In this document: one piece after another, positions 17,934 through 27,182 of the stretch
Layout: every line of letters starts with the position of its first letter
How positions within the stretch are numbered: position 1 is the first letter of the stretch
Origin: Sulfurimonas sp. RIFOXYD12_FULL_33_39
GTDB taxonomy: Bacteria; Campylobacterota; Campylobacteria; Campylobacterales; Sulfurimonadaceae
Assembly: GCA_001829785.1 (NCBI GenBank)
Contig: MICF01000005.1
Location: 1-64,000 of the forward strand
DNA length: 64,000 nt
Direction: 5' to 3'
Position numbers and translations under genes: made by a program
The notes under the pieces: model-generated
The model's input: the letters and a program-made list of their open reading frames with translations, nothing else
The model's database searches: none
Told to the model about the DNA's origin: nothing

Positions 17934-18161
17934 TTAAACCATTATACTTTCTAATTTTTCAACTATAGCTTCTATTTCAGAATCTTTAATAGCATTTTGT
18001 TCTATCAGTTTTTCCATCTCTTGATTTTTTATTTCACTCTCTGCTTTTAACTTAATCAACTCTATACGAAGAGCCTCATTTTCTTCCCTAAAAACACTAT
18101 ACTGCTCAACGATACTTGATACTTTATCATTCAATTTTGCCAAAGTTGTTTGATTATGCAT
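17934..18161 (-). CDS. Small coiled-coil protein (ZapB-like in shape)
   Basis: A 75-residue, almost entirely helical protein with heptad-like repeats (LAKLNDKVSSIVEQY, then ENEALRIELIKLKAESE). I do not recognise a family. Its size, coiled-coil character and close coupling to a ZapA-like gene recall ZapB or similar division-ring proteins. The ATG at 18161 has AGGA six bases upstream; an in-frame TTG two codons earlier is a weaker choice. Function is inferred from context only. Confidence 0.6.
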   Translation of the reverse strand: MHNQTTLAKLNDKVSSIVEQYSVFREENEALRIELIKLKAESEIKNQEMEKLIEQNAIKDSEIEAIVEKLESIMV

Positions 18162-18335
18162 AAACAATCCTATTTATATTATGTAAACATAATTCTATCA
18201 TAATTTAATGCAGGATATTTAGCTATTGCTTTTTTTAGCACTTTTAACATATGCTTATAATGACCTCTTGATAAACTTATACCGGTAGGTTAAACTTAAT
18301 ATTAAATAATAATTTATTTTATAAAAAAAAGTGGT

Positions 18336-18341
18336 TATAAT
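18336..18341 (+). promoter_or_regulatory. -10 box of the PAS-GGDEF-EAL gene
   Basis: TATAAT in the context GTGGTTATAATCCCC, preceded by long A and T tracts, 39 nt before the ATG. An AAGAAGG ribosome site follows. Typical of the main sigma factor of this phylum. Confidence 0.65.
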
Positions 18342-18380
18342 CCCCACCCATTGTTCTATTTTTCATAAGAAGGTTTAGGA

Positions 18381-20588
18381 ATGAAAAGCTTAAAAGATTT
18401 AACGATATCGACAAAAAAAGATAGTGTTGAGCCTACATGTAATGATGAGAAAACAAAAAAACAACTTTATGAGTTTAAAAGAATAGATCAAATAATCGAT
18501 AAACATGTACTTCTCTCATACTCTGATTTAAAAGGGAATATAACACGTATAACCAAAGCATATTTAAATATTACAGGTTATAAAGAAGATGAATTGCTTG
18601 GTAAAAATCACAGAGTATTAAAACATGTAAGCAGTGATAAAAATTTAATAAAAGATTTATGGGAAAACATTTCAAAAGATATACCTTGGAGAGGAGAGTT
18701 TCAAAATCTCAAGAAAGACGGGACACTTTTTTGGGTAAAAGCGGTAATAGAGCCCCTTTACGATGAAAATGGTGTTAAAATAGGTTACAGTGCTGTTAAA
18801 GAGGACATTACCGATAGAAAAAAAGTTGAAGAGTTGTCTATTACGGATATGCTTACCGGACTATATAACAGACGACATTTTTCTGATATTTTATCAAGAG
18901 AGATGGAACGCGCAAAAAGAAAGGGAGTCAATTTTTGTCTTATTATGGCTGATATAGACTATTTTAAGCAGTATAATGATTTTTACGGTCATCAAGCGGG
19001 AGATGATATTTTAAAAATAGTTGCAAAGCAGTTAATGTTATCGGCAGGAAGAGGAAATGATTTTGTTTTTAGAATAGGTGGGGAAGAGTTTGCAATTATT
19101 ACTTCACACATGAGTGATGACGATGTTTTTTTATATGTCGATAGTATAAGAAAGAGTATTGAAAGCTTAAAAATAACTCATGCAAGAAACAAAGTTTCAG
19201 ATTTTATTACTGCATCATTTGGAGTTATTAATTTTACAGATTCTACGCAATCTTTAAGTACAGATGAAATTTATAATATAGTTGAACGGAATTTATATGA
19301 TGCTAAAAGAGAGGGTAGGAACAGAGTTATTTTTTATAAAAATAAGATAGATAAAAATGAGTACTGCAATATTGATAAACTGACTAAGTTGCCCGATAGA
19401 ATAGAGCTGTATAAAGCGATAAAAAGAGTAAAAAACGACTCAATGCTTATGATAGTGTCTATAAATGATTTTAGTTACTTAAAAGAGCAATATGAAGCGG
19501 AGTTATTAGATGAACTATTAATAGAAAAATCTAAAGACTTAAGAAGAGTTATTTTAGATCAGGATACGTTTTTATTTAGGCTAAACATTAATGAATTTGC
19601 ATTTTTGATAACTAAGGAGAGTCAATTTGAGAAGTATCTCTCATTAATGGAGTATGCAATTTTGCAAAATACGGTTTGTGATGTATATTACAAAGATACA
19701 AAATGCAAAATAGCCGTCAATTACACAATCGGAATAGCTTACGGAAGAGAAAAAGTTTTAAATATGGCAAATTTGGCTCTTCAAAAAGCTGCTAAAACCA
19801 CAAAAGGGTTTTATATATACAAAACTGAATCAAATATAAAAGAGATGAAGCAAAGTACATTAGAGAAGTTAAATATTTATAAAGAAGCATTGGAGAACGA
19901 TAGAATTGTTCCATATTTCCAACCTATTGTAGATATAAAAACAGAAAAAATTGTCAAATATGAAGCACTTGCAAGATTGATTGACGAAGATGGTAATGTA
20001 TTATCTCCATATATGTTTTTAGAAGCTGCAAAAGAAGATAAAACTTGGGAATATTTCACTAGGCAAATGCTAGGCAAAGTATTTGATATCTATTCTAAAA
20101 ACTCCGTAGATATTGCCATAAACTTAACCTATGAAAATATAAGTTCTCCTACTCTTGTTGCGTATATTACAAATCGTCTTGATTTATACGGCGGAGAGAG
20201 GATAACTTTTGAAATAGTAGAATCTGAAGATATAGAGGATTATGATCTTCTTGGAGAGTTTATTCTTTTTGTAAAAGGTTACGGATGTAAGATTGCAATT
20301 GACGATTTTGGCAGCGGATACTCAAACTTTACAAATATTATAAAACTACATACCGACTTTTTAAAACTTGACGGAACTATAATAGAACATTTAAGCATAG
20401 ATAAGAATGTAGAAATTATGGCTAAATCTTTAATAAATTTTGCAAAAGAGACAAATATACAAACGATAGCCGAGTTTGTCAGCTCTAAAGAGATAGCAAA
20501 ACATGTAAAAGAACTTGGTATTGACTTTGTTCAAGGTTATGAATACGGAAAACCCAAAAGTGCAGAGTTTTACGGGCTTAATACCTGA
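18381..20588 (+). CDS. PAS-GGDEF-EAL cyclic-di-GMP signalling protein
   Basis: A 735-residue cytoplasmic protein. Order: PAS (about 35-150, with NITGYKEDELLGKNHR), GGDEF domain with active-type GGEEF (about residue 240), a second GGDEF-like fold that is degenerate (NINEF in place of GGDEF, about 330-490), and an EAL domain (505-735). The EAL part keeps EALAR, INLT, FEIVES, IDDFGSG, LKLDG, AEFV and QGY, so phosphodiesterase activity is likely. The PAS domain may sense redox or ligand. Its 3' end overlaps the convergent radical SAM gene by 19 nt. Confidence 0.92.
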   Translation: MKSLKDLTISTKKDSVEPTCNDEKTKKQLYEFKRIDQIIDKHVLLSYSDLKGNITRITKAYLNITGYKEDELLGKNHRVLKHVSSDKNLIKDLWENISKDIPWRGEFQNLKKDGTLFWVKAVIEPLYDENGVKIGYSAVKEDITDRKKVEELSITDMLTGLYNRRHFSDILSREMERAKRKGVNFCLIMADIDYFKQYNDFYGHQAGDDILKIVAKQLMLSAGRGNDFVFRIGGEEFAIITSHMSDDDVFLYVDSIRKSIESLKITHARNKVSDFITASFGVINFTDSTQSLSTDEIYNIVERNLYDAKREGRNRVIFYKNKIDKNEYCNIDKLTKLPDRIELYKAIKRVKNDSMLMIVSINDFSYLKEQYEAELLDELLIEKSKDLRRVILDQDTFLFRLNINEFAFLITKESQFEKYLSLMEYAILQNTVCDVYYKDTKCKIAVNYTIGIAYGREKVLNMANLALQKAAKTTKGFYIYKTESNIKEMKQSTLEKLNIYKEALENDRIVPYFQPIVDIKTEKIVKYEALARLIDEDGNVLSPYMFLEAAKEDKTWEYFTRQMLGKVFDIYSKNSVDIAINLTYENISSPTLVAYITNRLDLYGGERITFEIVESEDIEDYDLLGEFILFVKGYGCKIAIDDFGSGYSNFTNIIKLHTDFLKLDGTIIEHLSIDKNVEIMAKSLINFAKETNIQTIAEFVSSKEIAKHVKELGIDFVQGYEYGKPKSAEFYGLNT

Positions 20589-21460
20589 TAAGTCTTTTTA
20601 AACTTATCTTTGTAACTGCACTTTTTGCAAAGCTCTTCAACCGCTTTTGAATTCCTAAACCCCTCTATCATCTCTTGTGCTCTTTTTGAGTTTAGTATAT
20701 CTTCTAGCGTTTCATCATTTAGATTTCCCAATGCTATAACTCCGTCTCCATCAAGACAACAAGGTACGACTGTTGCATTTGCAAGTATGCCAATGTGCGA
20801 TTTTAGTCCATAACATGTAGCATCGCTTTCATGTGATGAGTTTAGAGACGGCCACTCAAAATAGCTATCAAAATTCAGCAACACTTTTGGGGCAAGACGA
20901 ATTGATTTTATTTTATCTTTATATATCTCTTTAGTTTCAAGCTCGGTGTTAAAAAAAGAGTTTAATCTCTCAAACAAAAGCTCGTTATACTCTGCTTCGC
21001 TTTGTTTATCATCAAGATTCCAAAGACGCAGATTTATAAAAGGTTTGGGATAATCTTTTATTTTGTGTAAACATGTATCTAACACATTTTTTATATATTC
21101 GCTAAAAGGCATATTTAGACTGTTTTTATTGTAACTGTTTAAAGAGATATTGAGCTGACGCACCGCTTTATGAAAAAGCGTTTTTACTTTTATTCTGCCT
21201 AGATAATATCCGCTTGTGGTAAGTTCTACTTCAAATCCGTATCTATCTGCGATATCAAGATAATCTTGTAAATTTGAAAGAGTTAGCGGGTCTCCCATGA
21301 CGTGAAAAGCAAGAACTTTTGTGTAATGGCGAAGCTGAATTAAAATTTTTTCAAACAAATCAAGCGGCATAGTCTTAGAAGCATTTACTTTCGGCGGACA
21401 AAAACTACATGCAAGGCCACAGATATTTGTTATCTCAATATTGACACGGTTAAAATGCAC
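20570..21460 (-). CDS. Radical SAM protein with SPASM-like C-terminal cysteines
   Basis: A 296-residue radical SAM enzyme. C14, C18 and C21 (CGLACSFC) bind the 4Fe-4S cluster that cleaves SAM. Further cysteines near the C-terminus (VVPCCLDGDG about 230 and ELCKKCSYKD about 278) suggest a SPASM-type auxiliary cluster. Such enzymes modify peptides, sugars or cofactors; no substrate is apparent here. Its start overlaps the stop of no gene, but it is next to the MacB-like permease stop by one base. It could travel with the efflux genes, which would hint at a modified exported substrate (inference). Confidence 0.85.
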   Translation of the reverse strand: MHFNRVNIEITNICGLACSFCPPKVNASKTMPLDLFEKILIQLRHYTKVLAFHVMGDPLTLSNLQDYLDIADRYGFEVELTTSGYYLGRIKVKTLFHKAVRQLNISLNSYNKNSLNMPFSEYIKNVLDTCLHKIKDYPKPFINLRLWNLDDKQSEAEYNELLFERLNSFFNTELETKEIYKDKIKSIRLAPKVLLNFDSYFEWPSLNSSHESDATCYGLKSHIGILANATVVPCCLDGDGVIALGNLNDETLEDILNSKRAQEMIEGFRNSKAVEELCKKCSYKDKFKKTYQVLSP

Positions 21461-22668
21461 TATTCATACCTTAGCGCATCTATCGGGTTCATATTTGCCG
21501 CTTTTTTTGCCGGAATAATTCCAAAAATAATGCCGATAAGCATAGAGAATATAAGTGCGACTACCGTTATTAAAGGGTCAATAATCATTATTATATCGAT
21601 ACTTTTTGCTACTCCTATCGTAATTGCAATACCCGTAATTACTCCTATAACTCCGCCTATACCGGAGAGCACTATTGCTTCTATGATAAACTGCACAAGT
21701 ATATCTTTTGGCATTGCCCCTATCGCCATTCTAATACCTATCTCCCTTGTTCTCTCGGTTACAGAGACAAGCATAATGTTCATAATGCCGATTCCGCCCA
21801 CTACAAGAGAGATAGCAGCTACCGCTCCTAACATTACGGTAAGCATGGATGTTATCTCACTGATTGTATCTATAAGAGATGTCATGCTATGTATCCTAAA
21901 GTTATCATCATCGCTCTCTTTTAGATTTCGTTGCTCTCTTAAAATATATCTTATTTGTGATTTTGCCTGTTCTAGCGGAAAATTCTCTTTTACTGAAGCC
22001 GTAATCATCGAGACGTTCTTATTTCCGGCAATGCGACGCCCAAAAGTTTTTATAGGCAAAATTACGACATCGTCTTGATCTCTTCCAAACGCATTTGCTC
22101 CTTTTGGTTCAAGAACGCCTATTATCTCACATGTAAAGTTCTTTATACGTATCTTTTCTCCAAGAATGGACGTTTTGTCGCTAAAGAGATTTTCAACTAT
22201 CGTATTTCCCAAAATGCAGACATTTTTGCCTGTTCTTATCTCATCTTTTTCAAAATAGCTTCCCTCTTTAAGGTTCCAATTTTGCACCTTAAAATAGTCG
22301 TTATTGACCCCTGTAATGCTTGTTTGATAATTTTTGTCTTTGTATAAAACACCCATAGTCGAGGTTGAAATCGGGCTAATAGCTTCAAGAGTAAAAATAG
22401 AAGACTTAAGAACTTCGATATCTCTTATATTAAAAGGTATAGATACATGTGCTTCTCCGGGCTTATAGCTTTGTCCCTGCATTATATGAAGAGTATTGCT
22501 TCCTAAGCGGCTGACACTTTTAGTGATAGACTCACTTGCACCTTTGCCTATATTTACCATAGCAATAACGGATGCTATTCCTATGACAATGCCTATTGCC
22601 GTAAGAATCGAGCGCATCATGTTTCTACGAATTTCACGTAAGGCTTGTAAAAAAGCACTAAGCAACAT
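21460..22668 (-). CDS. MacB/LolC-type ABC transporter permease
   Basis: A 402-residue inner membrane permease: one N-terminal membrane helix, a large periplasmic domain (about 45-240), then three more helices with the FtsX/MacB core (GGIGIMNIMLVSVTERTREI, residues about 288-307). Unlike E. coli MacB it lacks the ATPase, which is encoded by the next gene. It overlaps that gene by 11 nt. Together with the adaptor and TolC-like genes it forms a tripartite export machine, but the substrate is unknown. Confidence 0.92.
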   Translation of the reverse strand: MLLSAFLQALREIRRNMMRSILTAIGIVIGIASVIAMVNIGKGASESITKSVSRLGSNTLHIMQGQSYKPGEAHVSIPFNIRDIEVLKSSIFTLEAISPISTSTMGVLYKDKNYQTSITGVNNDYFKVQNWNLKEGSYFEKDEIRTGKNVCILGNTIVENLFSDKTSILGEKIRIKNFTCEIIGVLEPKGANAFGRDQDDVVILPIKTFGRRIAGNKNVSMITASVKENFPLEQAKSQIRYILREQRNLKESDDDNFRIHSMTSLIDTISEITSMLTVMLGAVAAISLVVGGIGIMNIMLVSVTERTREIGIRMAIGAMPKDILVQFIIEAIVLSGIGGVIGVITGIAITIGVAKSIDIIMIIDPLITVVALIFSMLIGIIFGIIPAKKAANMNPIDALRYE

Positions 22669-23338
22669 GTAAAAAATCCTTCTCGATTATGCCGTCACGA
22701 AGATAGATTGTTCTTGAAGCATAAGCTGCAATATCCTCTTCATGCGTAACCATAATTACAGTAATACCCTTTTTATTAAAATCACCGATAAGCTCCATTA
22801 TCTCATGTCCGCGTTTTGTATCAAGATTTCCTGTTGGCTCATCCACTATCAAAATTTTAGGCTCTGTAACGATTGCTCTAGCAATCGCAACGCGTTGTTG
22901 CTGACCGCCTGAGAGTTGGCTTGGTTCATGGTTTATATGTGATTCAAGACCTACGCTACGAAGCGCTTTAGTTGCTCTTGCTTTGCGCTCACTCGCATTT
23001 ACTCCCTTATATATAAGAGGCATCTCTACATTTTCTAATGCAGATGTTTTTTTTGAGAGATTAAATCCTTGAAAAACAAAGCCCAAAACATTACGTCTAA
23101 ATAGTGCACGCTGCTCTTTTGACAAATTTGTCATATCTGTGCCGAAAAATTCGTAACTTCCGCTGCTTGAGACGTCAAGTGCGCCTAATATATTTAATAG
23201 CGTTGATTTGCCGCTTCCGCTTGGTCCCATTATAGCTACAAATTCGCCATCTTTTATTTCAAGATTTATCCCCTTTAAAACCTCGGTTGCAGCTTCGCCG
23301 TCGCCGTATATTTTGGAAATATTTGTAAGTTTAATCAC
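22658..23338 (-). CDS. MacB-type ABC transporter ATPase
   Basis: A 226-residue LolD/MacB-class ATPase. Walker A is GPSGSGKST (about residues 38-46), the signature is LSGGQQQRVAIARA, Walker B is LIVDEPTGNLD, and the H-loop is VMVTHEED. It powers the permease encoded downstream by mechanotransmission rather than classical import. It overlaps the adaptor gene by 4 nt and the permease gene by 11 nt. Confidence 0.94.
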   Translation of the reverse strand: MIKLTNISKIYGDGEAATEVLKGINLEIKDGEFVAIMGPSGSGKSTLLNILGALDVSSSGSYEFFGTDMTNLSKEQRALFRRNVLGFVFQGFNLSKKTSALENVEMPLIYKGVNASERKARATKALRSVGLESHINHEPSQLSGGQQQRVAIARAIVTEPKILIVDEPTGNLDTKRGHEIMELIGDFNKKGITVIMVTHEEDIAAYASRTIYLRDGIIEKDFLHVA

Positions 23339-24549
23339 TTCTTTTTTTCCTGAGCAAGAATAATAAAATCGTCTATTTTTAGCTCATTTGAAGCAATTGC
23401 AACCTTAGAACCGCTACTTCCTAAAATCTTGACATAAACTTTTTTTGCCTCATCATTTTCTAAAATCCAGATATGAGGTTTTTGGTCAACTTTACTACTG
23501 TTTTTAGTACTTCCAAATAGCGATAAACTCTTTTTTGTTTTTGGTTCAATTGGAGTATAAACTAGCGCCGCTCTTGATATAACAAAGTTATCTTTGATTG
23601 TTTTTGTAGTGATATCTGCATCGACGCTCATTCCCGGTTTTAACAACATGTCGTTATTCTCAACGTCCATAATAGTTTTGTAAGTTACTACTCCGTCTTG
23701 AATTTCAGAATTAACGCGTATCTTTTTTATAACTGCATTAAAGGTTTTCTCAGGATAGGCATCTACGCTAAATGTCGCTATTTGCCCCTCTTTTATCTTT
23801 GCAATATCTGCTTCGTCAATACTTACTTGAAGCTCCATTTTCGTCAAATCTTTAGCAATAGTAAATAGTACCGGTGTTTGAAAAGAGGCTGCTACCGTTT
23901 GTCCCGGATCTACTTTACGTACCAAAACGATACCTTCAACAGGCGAATAGATAGTAGTTCTCTCAAGGTCGTAATTTGCAGAAACTAGTGATTGTTTTGA
24001 CTGGTTTACCTGAGCTGATGCATTTGAGACTTGAGCTTTTGCCGCTAAGTAATTTGCCAAATCGCTCTCCCAATCTTTTTGGGAAGGCAAAACGCCTTTT
24101 GTAGAATTTCTTAAACTTTTATTACGCTCAATAGTTGCTTCTTCTTTACTTAGTTGTGCTTTTGCATTTTGCAAAGATGCTTCCGCCGCACTTAGAGAGG
24201 CACTTGCTTTATCAACGAGACTTTGATATTTTGTTTTATCCAGTCTTGCAATAATCTGACCTTTTTTAACCAAATCATTATAATCAACATAAACCTCTTT
24301 AATAGTTCCGGAGACTTCCGTTCCTACATCTATACGCTCTAGCGGCTCTAAATAACCGGTTGCAAAAACCGTGAGGATAAGAGTATCTTTAGCTAGAGGC
24401 TGGGTAATATATTTGTAGTCGCTCTCTTTTTCTTTTTGCATAAAAAACAGATATGCTCCAATACCGACACTAAGTACTAATAGTATAAAAACAATTTTTA
24501 GTTTCCATGTAGTGCTTTTATAAGCCGTAATTTTTTGCATCTCTTGCAT
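23335..24549 (-). CDS. MacA-like periplasmic adaptor (membrane fusion protein)
   Basis: A 404-residue HlyD/MacA-family adaptor that bridges the permease and an outer-membrane channel. An N-terminal anchor (about 18-36) is followed by the lipoyl half-motif VGTEVSGTIKEVYVDYNDLV, a coiled-coil hairpin (about 110-195, rich in A, S, Q), the second lipoyl half IYSPVEGIVLVRKVDPGQTV and beta-barrel and membrane-proximal domains. Placed between TolC-like and ATPase genes. Confidence 0.92.
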   Translation of the reverse strand: MQEMQKITAYKSTTWKLKIVFILLVLSVGIGAYLFFMQKEKESDYKYITQPLAKDTLILTVFATGYLEPLERIDVGTEVSGTIKEVYVDYNDLVKKGQIIARLDKTKYQSLVDKASASLSAAEASLQNAKAQLSKEEATIERNKSLRNSTKGVLPSQKDWESDLANYLAAKAQVSNASAQVNQSKQSLVSANYDLERTTIYSPVEGIVLVRKVDPGQTVAASFQTPVLFTIAKDLTKMELQVSIDEADIAKIKEGQIATFSVDAYPEKTFNAVIKKIRVNSEIQDGVVTYKTIMDVENNDMLLKPGMSVDADITTKTIKDNFVISRAALVYTPIEPKTKKSLSLFGSTKNSSKVDQKPHIWILENDEAKKVYVKILGSSGSKVAIASNELKIDDFIILAQEKKK

Positions 24550-24557
24550 CTATTCTC

Positions 24558-25736
24558 CTAGTGTTTCACGTCAAAATAGAGTGAAATTTTTTCTATTAAT
24601 ATATTGTAATGCTGCATCTCTTTTTCTAACTCTTCGATATCAACGGAGTTTTTTAAAGACTCCAGCTCAAATGAAGACTTATACCCTGCATCTACCTGAC
24701 TCTTTGTAAAACCGTAAAGCTCGTTATATAGTTTTAACATGTCATTCGTTACTTCAATTTTTTCCTCATAACTTGCAATTGTATCAATTCGCATCTCATA
24801 CTCTTGCTCTAATTCAACTTTGCGGTCTAAATATGTTGTTTTGGTTTGTAGCATCTGCAAATAATCAGACTCTACAGCACTTTTGTAGTTAATATCTAGC
24901 GGCATACTTAACATAGCGCCGTAGCGATAATTATCGCCGTTATAATCATATGTGTCGCTTGTGTTGTCATTGTAACTATAAGAGGCGTTTAGTGTAAGTT
25001 TTGGTAAATAAGAAGAGCGGGTAGTTTTTAATGCGGCATTGTCACTTTCCCCTTTTGCTTCATATTTTAAAAGTTCAAGATGATGATTTAGGTACTGCGA
25101 TTTTGAGATAAGGTCAATATCGGGCAATATAATTTGGTCTATATCTTTATCATTGCTTACAAGTTGTTTAATCTCGTGCATCTCATTTTGAAGAAGATTT
25201 TTTGCGGCGATAAGATCGCTCAAAGAGTGCTTTTTATCAATTCCTGCGCGATTTAACTCTGTTATATCTGCACTTCCTACTTTGTATTTTTCTTTTATAA
25301 TAAGAAGATCAATATCACGGTTTTTAAGTACAAGTTCACTCTGTTGCAGTTTTAGAGTATCTCTTTTTATCTTAGATAAAAGTGTGTAAAACTGCTTTAA
25401 ATAATTTGCTTCTTCAATATCTATACCAAACAGATTTGTTCTGCCTAAAGCCTCGGCATTTTCTATACTATAAAGTATCCCTCCGCTTCTAAAAACATCT
25501 TGACTCCAGCTTATACCCGCACTGCTTGTTCGGCTATCGTTGCCGAGTGTATCTTTAGAGTTATTTAGTGAAGCTTGCAGTATCAATGGAGAAATCCAGC
25601 TGTTTTTTTGAAAATCGATATCTTGTGAAATTTTTTGTCGCTTTAATTTTAAAAGCTCAATTTTTTCTTCACTAAGAGGAAGTTCGTTTGCATAGCCAAA
25701 GCCTAAAAAGAGAAGCAGATAAATAATTTTTTTCAA
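24558..25736 (-). CDS. TolC-family outer membrane efflux protein
   Basis: A 392-residue TolC-like protein with a signal peptide (about 1-16, ending YANE) and a tandem pair of helical-barrel repeats. Motifs such as YKVGSADITELNRAGIDKKH and YKSSFELESLKNSVDIEELE at equivalent positions in both halves are typical. It is shorter than E. coli TolC (493 residues). It is the first gene of the MacAB-like operon, divergent from the small exported peptide gene, and would form the outer channel. Confidence 0.88.
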   Translation of the reverse strand: MKKIIYLLLFLGFGYANELPLSEEKIELLKLKRQKISQDIDFQKNSWISPLILQASLNNSKDTLGNDSRTSSAGISWSQDVFRSGGILYSIENAEALGRTNLFGIDIEEANYLKQFYTLLSKIKRDTLKLQQSELVLKNRDIDLLIIKEKYKVGSADITELNRAGIDKKHSLSDLIAAKNLLQNEMHEIKQLVSNDKDIDQIILPDIDLISKSQYLNHHLELLKYEAKGESDNAALKTTRSSYLPKLTLNASYSYNDNTSDTYDYNGDNYRYGAMLSMPLDINYKSAVESDYLQMLQTKTTYLDRKVELEQEYEMRIDTIASYEEKIEVTNDMLKLYNELYGFTKSQVDAGYKSSFELESLKNSVDIEELEKEMQHYNILIEKISLYFDVKH

Positions 25737-25933
25737 AAAGTGACCTTAGTTTTTCAGTAGTATACATCTATTTTGCTCAAAATTATTTTACACTACGCTA
25801 TAAGAGATATATTAATAAAAACTTAAATCAAATAAATAATTATAAAGCAGTAAGAAAAGTAAAAGTTAAATCAGATAAAATTACTCCGATTTAAAAATTT
25901 AGAGCGTAATGCGTTCTTACCAAAGGAAACAAA

Positions 25934-26065
25934 ATGAAAAAAATCATTTTAGCAATCACATTGACATTAGGTGCTCTCCAAGCTGACGACATAGTACATT
26001 ACGATACTAAAGAGACTAAGACTCCAATTAGCAAGCCAAATCACCCAAACACAGAAATTTATTAA
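25934..26065 (+). CDS. 43-residue exported peptide precursor
   Basis: A short open frame not otherwise listed. It begins ATG with AAGGAAAC six bases upstream, encodes a clear Sec signal peptide (MKKIILAITLTLGALQA) with likely cleavage after residue 17, and ends in a 26-residue hydrophilic segment with two His, several Asp and Glu, four Pro and a C-terminal NTEIY. A perfect 11-bp hairpin follows 30 nt after the stop. No family recognised. It is divergent from the TolC-like gene and convergent with the M42-type peptidase gene. Confidence 0.7.
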   Translation: MKKIILAITLTLGALQADDIVHYDTKETKTPISKPNHPNTEIY

Positions 26066-26094
26066 TTAAATATCTGTAAATTTTATTTCTCCTT

Positions 26095-26123
26095 CTAAAA
26101 CAGGTGAATTTGACCTGTTTTAG
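26095..26123. terminator. Terminator between the small peptide and peptidase genes
   Basis: CTAAAACAGGT and ACCTGTTTTAG form a perfect 11-bp stem with a 7-nt loop between two convergent stop codons. Only T-rich stem bases, not a free T tract, follow, so efficiency is uncertain. Confidence 0.65.
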
Positions 26124-26144
26124 TGACATTCATCAAGTTATTCT

Positions 26145-27182
26145 CTACTTCACATACACCTTTTTTAAAATAGTAATCATACTCTCAACTGCATTTTTTG
26201 TTGTCGTCTCATGCACAGTGTGGTAACCGATTGTCGGTATTTGCAAGGTTGTTCCTTGAATTTCACCTTTTGATGCATGTATAAGCCTTCCAAGCTCGGT
26301 TGTACCCAAAGATACTTTATTGCCGTTTTTAAGCATTTTATCTTTTAAATAGGTATCTTTAAAACTATATTTTATCCCTTCTTTTACGGCTATTTTTTTT
26401 ATTTTATTTTTAAGAGGGGATCTAAATACGGCATTTGAATCTCTATGTCTTAGTACTATATCTATATTTTTAATCTCGTCTAAAGTCGGATAGGGACTTG
26501 TATCAAGGACAAGAAGTTCATTAGTTTTTATGTCAAATCTTCTAAACCACTCCAGTAAAAACCTCCAACTTCTTCCCGCTTCTTCAGATGCCGTAAAAAA
26601 AGCCGTTCCTTGATAACCGATACTGTACATGTAGATAATAATTGCTATGCTTATTACATTGTCTAATTGTGCAGAGATTAAATCATCTTTAATTTCTAGT
26701 TTATCGGTAAATGCTATGGGAGTTCCAGGTAAAAGGTAGTCAAAACCATCTATTTTAAAGATAATATTATTTCTTCTTTGGCAGAGATAAGCGTCTTTAA
26801 TCGAGCCTAGACCAAGATAGGTTCCTGACCACGGTTGATAGGCTTGAACTTTTTCATCAACAAATCTTGCGGTAAAGTTGTGTAAAAGTTGTTCTGAGTT
26901 TGAATCGCCTGTTAAGTCGGCTTTATTTTTTGCGATAAAAGCGGCGTATTGAAACTCATTATGTCCTGTACATATAAGCCCATGTCTGTCGGTATGAGCA
27001 GAAATATATCCGCTTTGAGGTTCGCTTCCTTTTGCTACAAGTACACCGTCATAATACTCAACAGTCACACCAAGTTCTTCTAGTTCTCTTTTTATAAACA
27101 TAAAAAAAGGGTGCTCGGCACCGACTACGCTGGGAATGCGGATAAGTTGTTTTAATATATCGTAAAAGAGTTCCATATTCAC
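26145..27182 (-). CDS. M42-type metallopeptidase (aminopeptidase-like)
   Basis: A 345-residue zinc peptidase of the MH clan. Ligands and catalytic residues fit M42: HTD (H63, D65), LDN (D174), SEEAG (E200, E201), LDTSP (D227) and GYHTVHE (H321 or H324). M42 enzymes often act on glutamyl or other N-terminal residues of small peptides; the true substrate is unknown. A GTG start at 27182 is preferred because GAGGAG lies eight bases upstream, and it overlaps the stop of the 47-residue gene (GTGA). Last gene of the RimK-like unit, ending near a hairpin. Confidence 0.88.
   Translation of the reverse strand: MNMELFYDILKQLIRIPSVVGAEHPFFMFIKRELEELGVTVEYYDGVLVAKGSEPQSGYISAHTDRHGLICTGHNEFQYAAFIAKNKADLTGDSNSEQLLHNFTARFVDEKVQAYQPWSGTYLGLGSIKDAYLCQRRNNIIFKIDGFDYLLPGTPIAFTDKLEIKDDLISAQLDNVISIAIIIYMYSIGYQGTAFFTASEEAGRSWRFLLEWFRRFDIKTNELLVLDTSPYPTLDEIKNIDIVLRHRDSNAVFRSPLKNKIKKIAVKEGIKYSFKDTYLKDKMLKNGNKVSLGTTELGRLIHASKGEIQGTTLQIPTIGYHTVHETTTKNAVESMITILKKVYVK

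Noticed and set aside
21455..22078. Long plus-strand frame (207 codons)
   Set aside because: It is antisense to the MacB-like permease, which has clear family motifs. The frame is rich in Ile and Ser as expected for a shadow of a membrane gene and has no ribosome site.
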